33,867 nucleotides of DNA, taken from positions 1-33,867 of the forward strand of contig CAIYPD010000037.1 of assembly GCA_903928075.1 (NCBI GenBank). The letters are read 5' to 3'. A model generated the notes under the pieces. It did no database searches, was not told the DNA's origin, and saw nothing but the letters and a program-made list of their open reading frames with translations. A program made the position numbers and the translations under genes. The DNA is from Candidatus Firestoneibacteriota bacterium (GTDB lineage: Bacteria > Oederibacteriota > D2-FULL-39-29). How positions within the stretch are numbered: the first letter of the stretch is position 1; each line of letters opens with the position of its first letter. Shown piece by piece: positions 22,978-30,557 of the stretch.

Positions 22978-23907
22978 TTATTGCGACAAAGAACGCCAGT
23001 GAAAATCTATCACTCCTGGCAGTTTATCCGACCAGAAAGCCCAGCCATGCTTCCCCGGGGATTCCTGATACTCGAAAGCAATCCCTTTTTCTTTAAGAAG
23101 GCTCTGCATCGCCCGGTTATGCGGTAGCAGCGGATCTTCGGTCCCGCAGATCATATAGATTTTTGGCAATTTCAAACCCTTCAGAACAACACTTTTAAGA
23201 TGTTCAAAAATATCCACGCTCCGGTGCCGTTCCGGAAATTCCCTGATGGAACCAAGCAGCGGTTCCCATTTTTTATCGGCATCAGTTTTTTCAAAAAGGC
23301 CGCTGAGACTGCTCACGGAAACAAATAGTTCCGGTTTAGTCAGCATATAATGAAAAGCGCCGAAGCCGCCCATCGAATTGCCGGTAAGCATCCGTTGCTT
23401 TGAATTTATCCTGTAATTTTGGTCGAGGCACGGAATAAATTCCTCAAAGAAGAAGGTGGTAAAAAGAGATTTTACTTTGGTACTGTCTTTTCCCCTCGCA
23501 ATATCCTGGAGATAGGGTGAATCCAGATACCACGAGAGGCCGTCCACATCCATACAGGTAACTATCATAGGTTTGTCTTTGAGCGCCCGGAGCAATACAG
23601 GGGTCATTGTAATATATCTGTCGATGGGGGATTTTGCGCCATGAAGCGTATAAAGAATAGGATATTTTTTCCCGGTATTATTCTTGTATTCCGGCGGAAG
23701 TACGACCAGAGCCTTTATCTCCCTGTTCATGGCAGGGGACAAAATCCGGAATTTTTCAATTGTACAGCCTTCAACCGTCTCTGTATTCTCATCCCTGAGA
23801 AGCTTAAATTCTCCGGTTTTTTCCTCACTCGCGAACGATCCCGTACCCATCAATGCAAAAAGAGCTATAAGTATTACAACCTGCCCCGGAGTCCGCCAAC
23901 TTTCCAT
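22978..23907 (-). CDS. Secreted esterase D/tributyrin-esterase-like protein
   Basis: The 309-residue product has an N-terminal hydrophobic leader (VVILIALFALMGTGSFA). Its core fits the PF00756 putative esterase family: YPILYTLHGAKSPIDRY (82-98), the nucleophile elbow GNSMGG (Ser178), an acid at Asp258 in CGTEDPLLPHN, and His287 in SPGKHGWAFW. This family includes feruloyl and acetyl xylan esterases and S-formylglutathione hydrolase; the secretion signal favours a polysaccharide esterase. A GGGAAGG box precedes the ATG, and it starts only 16 bases after the upstream gene, so they are co-transcribed. With the BD-FAE protein it gives the locus two different esterase folds. Confidence 0.84.
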   Translation of the reverse strand: MESWRTPGQVVILIALFALMGTGSFASEEKTGEFKLLRDENTETVEGCTIEKFRILSPAMNREIKALVVLPPEYKNNTGKKYPILYTLHGAKSPIDRYITMTPVLLRALKDKPMIVTCMDVDGLSWYLDSPYLQDIARGKDSTKVKSLFTTFFFEEFIPCLDQNYRINSKQRMLTGNSMGGFGAFHYMLTKPELFVSVSSLSGLFEKTDADKKWEPLLGSIREFPERHRSVDIFEHLKSVVLKGLKLPKIYMICGTEDPLLPHNRAMQSLLKEKGIAFEYQESPGKHGWAFWSDKLPGVIDFHWRSLSQ

Positions 23908-23922
23908 ACTTACCTTCCCGTC

Positions 23923-25203
23923 TTATAATTTCGCCTTGATATTTAGTTTCAGGTAACTATTCCAGAGTTCCAAAATAATAGGGAAAGCAAGCCATTTCTC
24001 AGTCTCGAACTTCGGGGTATCATGCCCCTTTCCGTTTGCATAGGAATGAAAACCCATGGAATTCTTATAGAGAAAATCCTCGTTCCCCACATACATAAGT
24101 TTTTCCATCTTCCGGCACGGCGCCGAATCATTCCATAGACCAAGCACTTTAAGAGTCAAAAGCATAACTGTATAGGAACAAAAGTTCTCCTCGCAATAAC
24201 TTAAAGAACTTCTCTTTCCGGAAGCGTCACCGCTGTTAAATTCTTTCATCATTCCGTCCTGGCCCAAAAACGGCGATTTTCCGTTATTAAGTATCCAGGA
24301 TTTCCCTTCGATGCCGTTAATTACCTTTTCGCTGTAATTGTATTCAGCAGCCAAGCTGTAAATATCGGCAATTTTACTTAGCGGAATATTACCGTAAGTG
24401 AAAGGATGCCTTACCCCGGTGCCGGTCCCCATCTCCTTATTTTTTTTCGGAGAAATATAGGCGCCGCCTTTTTCAAAGATTGTCTTCCAGTCATAGCAGG
24501 TCCAGACGGCTTTAATATTGGTAAAGCCGTACTCGTTGAACTTCTTCATATATTCTTCAAAATTAAATGAGGTATATATAGTATTAAGTTCTTCCGGCCC
24601 GAAATAGGCCGCGGCGGAAAGCACCACGAATATATACAAACGGTGATTTGGGTTCCATTTCTTATAGGAGTTATCATCGCAATGCAGGGAAGTTTTATAA
24701 TCATTGGCGTCGTCATAACCCCAGTGTCCCGCCACCGCCAGGGCCTTCATTATCCAATCCATGCGGTCTTTTTCTTCAGCGGAGAGCCGGTTCCAGACTT
24801 CAGGAGTTTTTTTCACCAGAACGAAAGCCTGGGCTACCGCGGTATGCGTCCAGCCGTTTAGACCACAGCCGGCATTGGGTTCACTCCCGCCTTTTATAGT
24901 ATTCCTGATCTGAATTAAAAGCTGATCCGCAACAAGGTGGCCATCAGCAGTTTTCATCTCCGGATTTATAGCGGCCAGCAACGCGTTAAGATAAACACTA
25001 TAACATTCTTTCTGCGGCCCGTTTTGAAGTTTGTTTTCCCCTCTAAAGGGGATTTTCTGAATCTGGACCATATTTAATATTTCAGAAGATATCTTCAGGT
25101 CTTTAAAAGCCTGCCGGTCCACTTTACCGGTCTCAGCAAAAGCAGGAAGAGCCTGCAATACAAAAAAACAAGAGACAAAAAAGAGAAAAGGCGGTATTTT
25201 CAT
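23923..25203 (-). CDS. Secreted protein, possible alpha/alpha-toroid polysaccharide lyase
   Basis: The 426-residue product has a signal peptide (MKIPPFLFFVSCFFVLQALPAFA). The mature part is helical with aromatic and charged clusters (CGLNGWTHTAVAQAFVLVKK, AGHWGYDDANDY, LHCDDNSYKKWNPNHRLYIF), which resembles the alpha/alpha-barrel lyases or unsaturated-uronyl hydrolases. I cannot assign a family; PL38-like or alginate-lyase-like enzymes are candidates, not conclusions. The frame is open to 25239, but the ATG at 25203 follows a GGAGG box by five bases and begins the signal peptide. It is the first gene of a close-spaced run through the two esterases, the agarase-like and the CBM9 proteins. Confidence 0.65.
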   Translation of the reverse strand: MKIPPFLFFVSCFFVLQALPAFAETGKVDRQAFKDLKISSEILNMVQIQKIPFRGENKLQNGPQKECYSVYLNALLAAINPEMKTADGHLVADQLLIQIRNTIKGGSEPNAGCGLNGWTHTAVAQAFVLVKKTPEVWNRLSAEEKDRMDWIMKALAVAGHWGYDDANDYKTSLHCDDNSYKKWNPNHRLYIFVVLSAAAYFGPEELNTIYTSFNFEEYMKKFNEYGFTNIKAVWTCYDWKTIFEKGGAYISPKKNKEMGTGTGVRHPFTYGNIPLSKIADIYSLAAEYNYSEKVINGIEGKSWILNNGKSPFLGQDGMMKEFNSGDASGKRSSLSYCEENFCSYTVMLLTLKVLGLWNDSAPCRKMEKLMYVGNEDFLYKNSMGFHSYANGKGHDTPKFETEKWLAFPIILELWNSYLKLNIKAKL

Positions 25204-25473
25204 AATTTCCTCCGGGTAGAATGGCAATTCCACTTCCACATCAAAGCGTTGGCGGATTTCGCTACTCCGCTCAAGCTTTCTTATTTAAATTTTTTTCATT
25301 TACTGTTTGCCGCTGCTACATAATTACGCCGTGCTAAATATTAATTTTCTTCTTAACTGTATCCTTTTTCGCCGACAGCAAAAACCTGATTATTGTAGTA
25401 AGCCCTGCTTTCAAACTCCGGCAACGGTCTCCTTAGAAGAATAAAACTGTTGTCTAACTTCTATATATGCTTA

Positions 25474-26010
25474 CTACTCTATGATGAAATCAGCTTCCGA
25501 AATGTTACACCATTTTGCGAATTTTTCAGAGGTATTACCATGCCCGACTACGCGGATAAAACGCGCGCTAATTTTTTTAAATTCAAAAGTTTCCAGATTC
25601 GCGCTTTTACCGGTATTTTTTCCTGTCTTAAGAACAGTAGTCCAGGATTTATCTTCTCCGGTCTCGCTTGCGAGGATATCAAAAGTATAAACTCTTTCAT
25701 TCCCTCTGGCAAACGCAAGTTTAACCGCTTTAAATGTTTTATTTTTTCCGAAATCATACTGAATCCATTCCCCGTCCCCTTCGGCCATCCAAGCGGTTTT
25801 CAGATCTCCGTCAAGTGATCGCTCCGGAGGCATATCTCCCCAGCCGCCATGCGCTTTTTGTTCAAAGGAACTAGCCGACACTTTAATCCCTTTTACCTCT
25901 TTTGCCTCCGTAACTTTTTCCGTCTTAGGCATATCCTTTTTTTCCTCTGCGGCGAAACCAGTCAAAACACAAGAAAGCAATACTGCCAGAAATACACTCA
26001 ACTTTTTCAT
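25474..26010 (-). CDS. Secreted single-domain F5/8 type C (CBM32-like) protein
   Basis: The 178-residue protein has a signal peptide (MKKLSVFLAVLLSCVLTGFAAEE), a short lysine/glutamate-rich spacer (about 23-45), and one discoidin-like domain: VSASSFEQ, PERSLDGDLKTAWMAEGDGEWIQYDFG, AVKLAFARGNERVYTFDILAS and SARFIRVVGHGN. CBM32/F5-8C modules bind galactose, uronate or similar residues. Alone, without a catalytic domain, it may be a glycan-capturing surface protein. A GAGGAGG box is five bases from the ATG. A gap of about 200 bases precedes it, with a possible promoter. It may head its own unit or join the genes downstream after a 270-base gap. Confidence 0.85.
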   Translation of the reverse strand: MKKLSVFLAVLLSCVLTGFAAEEKKDMPKTEKVTEAKEVKGIKVSASSFEQKAHGGWGDMPPERSLDGDLKTAWMAEGDGEWIQYDFGKNKTFKAVKLAFARGNERVYTFDILASETGEDKSWTTVLKTGKNTGKSANLETFEFKKISARFIRVVGHGNTSEKFAKWCNISEADFIIE

Positions 26011-26075
26011 CCGTTCCTCCTCGGTCTATTTGAAAATAATATCTCCGGGCATTTACGGCCGGAAAGCTTATGCAT

Positions 26076-26104
26076 TTTATCATAATTTTCGCAGATAACA
26101 CCAA
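26076..26104 (-). promoter_or_regulatory. Possible promoter before the CBM32 gene
   Basis: On the minus strand TTGGTG (26104-26099) is followed after 17 bases by GATAAA (26081-26076), which would start transcription about 60 bases before the ATG at 26010. The match to sigma70 boxes is moderate (four of six in each), so this is tentative. Confidence 0.3.
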
Positions 26105-26212
26105 GAGCTTTTTTCTGTTTTTTAAAAGATATCCAGAATCACAGTCCCACCAGGAGACTGAAAACAACCGCCCCCTGAGGTTTGCCCGGGAAAGAGACAT
26201 GTTTTTTCCGCC

Positions 26213-28087
26213 TTATTCCAGTACCAGATAGGAGGGCAAAGGACCGCCCGCAAATTGAACCTTGCCGTCCTTGACGGAAAACTTCTCCTCTCCGCCGATC
26301 AGATTAAGAACCTTAGAGGCCTTCTTGCCTGCGGGAATAGCAACACTGAGTTCACCCTTTTTCTGTTCCTGCCAGGCAATTATTACTTCTTTAGAATCCT
26401 TTTTGGTCCAATCGCACTTAAACTGATACGCATAGAACCCACCGGTTTCTTCTGAAATTGCCGACTGGATACGGGGCTTCGGCAATAACCTTATCATCTG
26501 CTGCGCTGCATAGGCTGAGGGCCGCCACTCTCTTGTCGCACTGTCAAAAAATCCATAATTATATTGGTCGTCATCTGTCGGCGCATCGGTTACCGAGATT
26601 ATAAAGACCTTTTTCACCCCAAGACGGGCAGAAAGGGTATACATTTTTATTACATTTGCCGCCGCCAGCCAAACCGGGATGGAAGGATGATACTTCTGTT
26701 CCGGGAATTTTCCCCCTTCACTTTGGAGAACCGGCCATCCAACCTCGGAATACCAGATAGGTTTCCCGGCAGAGCCGTTTTTTGCCAGAATTTTTTGTAT
26801 TCCGGTCCAGGCTTTGGTCACTGAATAAAAGCCCTGTATCCTCTCGGCCATCGGCGGTGCGTCGGAATAGGGATGCGTCGAAACAATGTCATAGGAATTT
26901 GCAACAGCCGGATCCGCCGCATGGACTTTTTCAATAAACCGCTGGTCATCGCGCCCGCTGGCGGAAAAACCTACAACCGTTATCGCAGGATATTTCTTTT
27001 TAATAAAAGCATAAGATTCTTTTAGAAGTTGAGCATACAAACTCTGCCGGTGGGCGTCTATCCCTTTCTTATCCGGTCCGTTGGCTATCAAACGGTGGTC
27101 GTTGGGTTCACTCCAGACTTCTATATACTTAACCGGATTCTTGGCCAGCTCCGGGCGCTTTTTAAAGAGACTCCCGCCGGGACCGTATTTTCCGCAGAAT
27201 TCATCCAGCACCGCCAGGTAGGCCTGAATGAACTCCTCATCGCTTTTATAAAAATCCCTGATGCGCTCCTTTCTGAATTCCTGCTTCGTATTACCTATCT
27301 GTAAAGTCACCAGGAGGGGCATACCGTCCTCGATTGCGTTTACAAGTGCTTCCTCATTCGGGGGTCCGCTGAACCGGTAGACTGTCCAGCCGACTTCTTT
27401 AATTTCCTTTCTGAACTGCGTGTATTGCTCCCCCCAGGAAAAACAACCATATAGAGGAATATCGTCAGACTTTTGCGCTGCGATACTTTCTATGGGTGGG
27501 AAGGTCTGGGGTGTAAACTTCCAGGCGCCCGTGTCACTCTTTGGCTGTACTACCTTTTTTTCCTTAACCAGCTGCCGCCAGTCTTCCATAGGCAGGGTAT
27601 TTTTATCTTTTTCCACAACCGCGGTCTTTGCGCCTGCTTTTTCTGACGGAAGGTCCTGCGCCAGTTTGGTGTCTGACGGGGAGGAAACCGCTTTATCTGT
27701 TTTTTTCATTTCAAACTTGCCGCTTTTAACTTCTTTCGTATCCTTTAGCTCAAGAATCGGGCCGCTGATATTATAATTTGAGGCTGTTGCCGTATAAACA
27801 AAATGCCGGGTCTTCTTTGTGCCCTGCATTAAGTAAAAGTCGCCCTTAACAGGTCCGTTTTTAAGATCCCCGGTCATAGTTCCGCTAAATATCTGAAATT
27901 TCCCTTTCCAATCTGTTTTAAAAACGCCTTCCCATTCATTCCCATCTTTTTTATCCACCCCGCCGCTTAATATATTAGGCCTGTCATTTTTATTAGGATT
28001 TTCATAGGTGCCTTCAAAATTTATATCATAAGCCGGTAAAACAGCGGTTACGGCCAAAAATACAGTTATGGTAAATAACTTTTTCAT
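26213..28087 (-). CDS. Secreted clan GH-A glycoside hydrolase with extra N-terminal domain
   Basis: The 624-residue product has a signal peptide (MKKLFTITVFLAVTAVLPAY), then a beta-rich domain of about 110 residues (YDINFEGTYENP to SGKFEMKK) of no family I recognise, a lysine/serine-rich linker (about 129-165), and a TIM barrel with intact clan GH-A residues: YIEVWSEPND with the acid/base Glu327, and PIWYSEVGWP with the nucleophile Glu448. The barrel resembles GH39/GH5-type enzymes acting on beta-linked substrates; the family within the clan is not settled. A short beta-sandwich ends in PSYLVLE. An AGGAG box is nine bases from the ATG. Upstream lies a structured region, so leader-based control is possible. 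Confidence 0.82.
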   Translation of the reverse strand: MKKLFTITVFLAVTAVLPAYDINFEGTYENPNKNDRPNILSGGVDKKDGNEWEGVFKTDWKGKFQIFSGTMTGDLKNGPVKGDFYLMQGTKKTRHFVYTATASNYNISGPILELKDTKEVKSGKFEMKKTDKAVSSPSDTKLAQDLPSEKAGAKTAVVEKDKNTLPMEDWRQLVKEKKVVQPKSDTGAWKFTPQTFPPIESIAAQKSDDIPLYGCFSWGEQYTQFRKEIKEVGWTVYRFSGPPNEEALVNAIEDGMPLLVTLQIGNTKQEFRKERIRDFYKSDEEFIQAYLAVLDEFCGKYGPGGSLFKKRPELAKNPVKYIEVWSEPNDHRLIANGPDKKGIDAHRQSLYAQLLKESYAFIKKKYPAITVVGFSASGRDDQRFIEKVHAADPAVANSYDIVSTHPYSDAPPMAERIQGFYSVTKAWTGIQKILAKNGSAGKPIWYSEVGWPVLQSEGGKFPEQKYHPSIPVWLAAANVIKMYTLSARLGVKKVFIISVTDAPTDDDQYNYGFFDSATREWRPSAYAAQQMIRLLPKPRIQSAISEETGGFYAYQFKCDWTKKDSKEVIIAWQEQKKGELSVAIPAGKKASKVLNLIGGEEKFSVKDGKVQFAGGPLPSYLVLE

Positions 28088-28112
28088 ATCCTCGTCTCCT
28101 TTTATTATGCGG

Positions 28113-28213
28113 GCGGTTTTTGAAAACTATGGGCGTTTAGCCCGTAGATGAAAAAACCGCGATTAATATTGCCTCTTCTCATAAGAGGATTCCAAAGGAG
28201 GATACTCCTTTGG
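28113..28213 (-). promoter_or_regulatory. Series of three hairpins in the leader of the GH-A gene
   Basis: From the gene outward: a two-part hairpin with outer stem GCGGTTTTT at 28113-28121 pairing with 28152-28160 and inner stem CTATGGGC at 28127-28134 pairing with GCCCGTAG at 28140-28147 (one wobble); a 6-base stem CCTCTT/AAGAGG at 28172-28177 and 28183-28188; and a perfect 9-base stem CCAAAGGAG at 28192-28200 with CTCCTTTGG at 28205-28213 around a GATA loop. None is followed by a U-run on the minus strand, so they are not obvious terminators. They may regulate the GH-A gene or be part of a mobile or repeated palindrome. Confidence 0.45.
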
Positions 28214-28232
28214 CTTGGTCGATAGACAAAGT

Positions 28233-28262
28233 TAAAAAGACGCCACGTCCGTAAGGGCGTGG
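28233..28262 (-). terminator. Rho-independent terminator of the sulfatase-IclR transcript
   Basis: Just after the IclR stop codon (28267) the minus strand forms an 8-base stem, CCACGCCC with GGACGTGG (one wobble), around a TTAC loop, followed by CGTC and a run of five T. This fits a terminator ending the transcript before the GH-A leader hairpins. Confidence 0.65.
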
Positions 28263-28266
28263 AGTT

Positions 28267-29025
28267 TCACTCCGTAAAGCCCAATTTGCTTGAAATTTCC
28301 AAAGCGCATTTAATAACTCCGGCTTTAAAATTATTTTTTTCCTTGAGGCGGAAAGACGGTCCCGCAATCCCCACAATTCCAAGGAGCCTGCCCTCATGGT
28401 CAAAGATGGGCGAGGCCATTCTGAAAATCTCCGGCCGCATTTCACCGATATCCAGATAGACTCCCTCCTTTTTTATCTTCGAAAGCTCCTCTTTAAATTT
28501 TGTAATGGCTCCCGCTGCACGGGGCCCGGGGTTTTTGAGCTTAAAATTCTTAAACCATTTTTCCCTGTTTTCTTCCGGAAGAAAAGCCAGAGCCACCTTA
28601 CCCGGAACATCTAAATATTGAGACATAAATCTAACACCGATTTTCGCAAAGATTCGTATGGAATTAAAACTTTCCAGTTTTTCTATGACTATGAGGCTGT
28701 CTTCATCATAGATCATAAGCTCTACGGTCTCCCCGGTAGATTTTAACAGCTCTTCCATAAAAGGTCTGGATGTTTCGCGCAAATCCAGAGAGTCCTGAAC
28801 ATGCATTCCGAAAGTCAGGAGTTTTAAGCCTAACTTATAGATTTTATTTTCTTGCCTGATATATTTTCTTTGCTTTAAAATATTAAGTATTCTAAGAACC
28901 GACGGTTTAGGAAGTTCGAGTTTTGAATGTACTTCTGTAAAAGAAAGACCCTTAGGATTGTTGTCTAATAATTCAAGAATATCCATACTTCTTTCGAGCG
29001 CAGGTACCGGACTTTTTGCTCTCAT
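28267..29025 (-). CDS. IclR-family transcriptional regulator
   Basis: The 252-residue protein has the IclR layout: an N-terminal winged helix-turn-helix (SPVPALERSMDILELL, LSFTEVHSKLELPKPSVLRI, KYIRQENKIYKLG; about 5-70) and a C-terminal effector-binding GAF-like domain (ELMIYDEDSLIVIEKLES, ARIFAKIGVRF-type strand, LGIVGIAGPSFRL). IclR proteins sense small acids or sugars such as uronate catabolites; KdgR, a pectin regulator, belongs here. The frame extends to 29073, but the ATG at 29025 has an AGGAG box four bases upstream and a normal N-terminus. It lies 63 bases downstream of the sulfatase and probably shares its transcript and promoter, making self-regulation likely. It is the only transcription regulator in the window. 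Confidence 0.9.
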   Translation of the reverse strand: MRAKSPVPALERSMDILELLDNNPKGLSFTEVHSKLELPKPSVLRILNILKQRKYIRQENKIYKLGLKLLTFGMHVQDSLDLRETSRPFMEELLKSTGETVELMIYDEDSLIVIEKLESFNSIRIFAKIGVRFMSQYLDVPGKVALAFLPEENREKWFKNFKLKNPGPRAAGAITKFKEELSKIKKEGVYLDIGEMRPEIFRMASPIFDHEGRLLGIVGIAGPSFRLKEKNNFKAGVIKCALEISSKLGFTE

Positions 29026-29088
29026 TATGCTCCTAGAAGTGATTCCGCTGATTACAAAACTTTCAGATTCCATTGATATAAACGAAAA

Positions 29089-30375
29089 TTACAAATTAGA
29101 AACAAAAGTGTCTTTTTCTTCTTCCAGATGTGCTTTAAGTTTCTTTTTCAATTCCTCGCGAATTTTCTTAGAAAACTTTTCTGAAGCAATATTTTTCATT
29201 TCAAACGGGTCCTTCTTAAGGTCATAAAGTTCCTCTTCACCGGTTTCATATATTGAATACTTATAATTTCTTGTCCTGATGCACCGTATCTCCACATTAT
29301 CGGTCCACTCAGAAAAGACCGCCTCATGTCCGGCAAACGGTTTTCCTTTGAGAGCAGGAAGAACACTTTGGCCGGGAAGGTTTGGATCAGCGGGCAGTCC
29401 GGCCAGGTCCATTATGGTCGGAACAATATCAATATGGCTGACCATTCCGCCGCTTCTTTTAGGAGTAAAAGCCCCGCCATTTGCTACCGTTTTCCATTTT
29501 CCGCCGATTGTGTTATCCGGCGGCGCAATAATCAAAGGCACATGCATTACACCCTCATACATGAACGGCCCTTTAAAAGGTATCCCGTGTTCGCCGCCCA
29601 TATCCCCGTGGTCGGCCGTAAATATCACCCAGGTGTTACAGCCATAACCGGAACAATACAACTCAGCGATAAGTTTGCCAATCTCCAGGTCTACACGTTC
29701 CAGCCTTTCGGCATAAAACTTACGGTAGTATTGCCACCTCTCCTCGCTCCAGGCCACCTGCCGGGTCTTCTGTATCTTTGGTTTTCCTTTTAGAGTATCA
29801 GAACTGTTTTTCCAGGGAGGAAGAACCTCCGGCACCGTTTCCGCACCATCAAGAAAATAAATGTCGTGAGGATCCATAAAAGAGACTACATGAAAGAAAG
29901 GCCGCTTTGAAGTTATCCAATCTCTATTTCGCCAGTACCGACTCGCTTCCAGGCGGGTGCTTTCATCGTAGCTATTCTCATAAGCCACTTCAAAGCCATA
30001 ATTAACAAGGTTTCCTTTTAGATGCGATTTCCCGTGATAGACAGTCTCATAGCCGTGGGCCTGCATCCGGTCCCCGATGGTCCCTATACCTTCGTTCAGT
30101 GGCGAATTCGCATTGCCGGGAACGCCGGCGCGGGTTGGATGAAGCCCGGTCATCAAGGTGGCGCGCGAAGGACAGCAAACCGGCGCGGTACAAAAAGCAT
30201 TCTCAAAAGTCACGCCTCTTTTTACCAATTTATCCATATTCGGAGTTTTTGCGTTGAAGTTATTGCAGACCGCGCCGATACTGTCGAAGCGCTGCTGATC
30301 AGTCATAATCAGCAAAATATTCGGTCTCTTCTCTGAATTACTCAGAAAATCCGGCGTAAAAATGGAATCCTTCAT
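29089..30375 (-). CDS. Type I sulfatase (S1 family), cytosolic
   Basis: The 428-residue product carries the S1 sulfatase core: metal-binding RPNILLIMTDQQ (17-28), the maturation motif Cys-Cys-Pro-Ser-Arg (67-71, Cys67 the expected formylglycine site), HGKSH (114-118), FMDPHD and TADHGDMGGEHG (253-264). It needs a sulfatase-maturating enzyme for the cysteine, and none is in this window. No signal peptide is seen, so it would desulfate imported oligosaccharides in the cytosol. The ATG at 30375 follows GGAGG by about seven bases; an upstream in-frame ATG at 30399 has no such box. The gene is led by a strong promoter with repeated half-sites and followed by IclR. The sugar specificity is not readable. 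Confidence 0.9.
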   Translation of the reverse strand: MKDSIFTPDFLSNSEKRPNILLIMTDQQRFDSIGAVCNNFNAKTPNMDKLVKRGVTFENAFCTAPVCCPSRATLMTGLHPTRAGVPGNANSPLNEGIGTIGDRMQAHGYETVYHGKSHLKGNLVNYGFEVAYENSYDESTRLEASRYWRNRDWITSKRPFFHVVSFMDPHDIYFLDGAETVPEVLPPWKNSSDTLKGKPKIQKTRQVAWSEERWQYYRKFYAERLERVDLEIGKLIAELYCSGYGCNTWVIFTADHGDMGGEHGIPFKGPFMYEGVMHVPLIIAPPDNTIGGKWKTVANGGAFTPKRSGGMVSHIDIVPTIMDLAGLPADPNLPGQSVLPALKGKPFAGHEAVFSEWTDNVEIRCIRTRNYKYSIYETGEEELYDLKKDPFEMKNIASEKFSKKIREELKKKLKAHLEEEKDTFVSNL

Positions 30376-30392
30376 AATGCTTCCTCCGTATT

Positions 30393-30424
30393 GTTTCATA
30401 TATGCAACTACTGTTTCTTATATG
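30393..30424 (-). promoter_or_regulatory. Candidate operator: two direct half-sites 20 bases apart
   Basis: CATATATGAAAC (30404-30393) and CATATAAGAAAC (30424-30413) on the minus strand differ at one position and are spaced exactly 20 bases start to start, two helical turns. The pair begins at the expected transcription start of the sulfatase gene. The TGAAAC core resembles half-sites of IclR-type regulators such as KdgR, and an IclR gene is in the same transcript. Binding is inferred. Confidence 0.5.
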
Positions 30425-30429
30425 AATAT

Positions 30430-30457
30430 AATATATCTCTACTCCTGTTCCTGTCAA
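30430..30457 (-). promoter_or_regulatory. Strong sigma70-type promoter of the sulfatase-IclR transcript
   Basis: The minus strand has a perfect TTGACA (30457-30452) and, 16 bases later, TATATT (30435-30430); TATTAT at 18 bases is an alternative. Transcription would start near 30423, about 48 bases before the sulfatase ATG, within the repeated half-sites. This is the best promoter match I find in the window. Confidence 0.65.
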
Positions 30458-30495
30458 GTATTTTTAAAGCATTATATAATCATTTGTATTGGCGC

Positions 30496-30537
30496 AAAAA
30501 AAAGGCTTTCTTCCTCTTAACAAGGAAGAAAGCCTTT
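30496..30537 (-). terminator. Strong rho-independent terminator after the LamG-like gene
   Basis: A perfect 15-base stem (AGGAAGAAAGCCTTT at 30523-30537 and its complement at 30501-30515) with a 7-base loop is followed on the minus strand by a run of eight T, three of them in the stem. It ends the transcript of the gene at 30558-31331 and isolates the sulfatase promoter. Confidence 0.92.
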
Positions 30538-30557
30538 GAAATATACTTAAGTACCGG

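Noticed and set aside
26130-26205. A minus-strand frame ending in GGTVILDIF before a TAA, looking like the tail of a secreted enzyme.
   Set aside because: The stretch is too short and has no match to another gene here; the resemblance could be chance.
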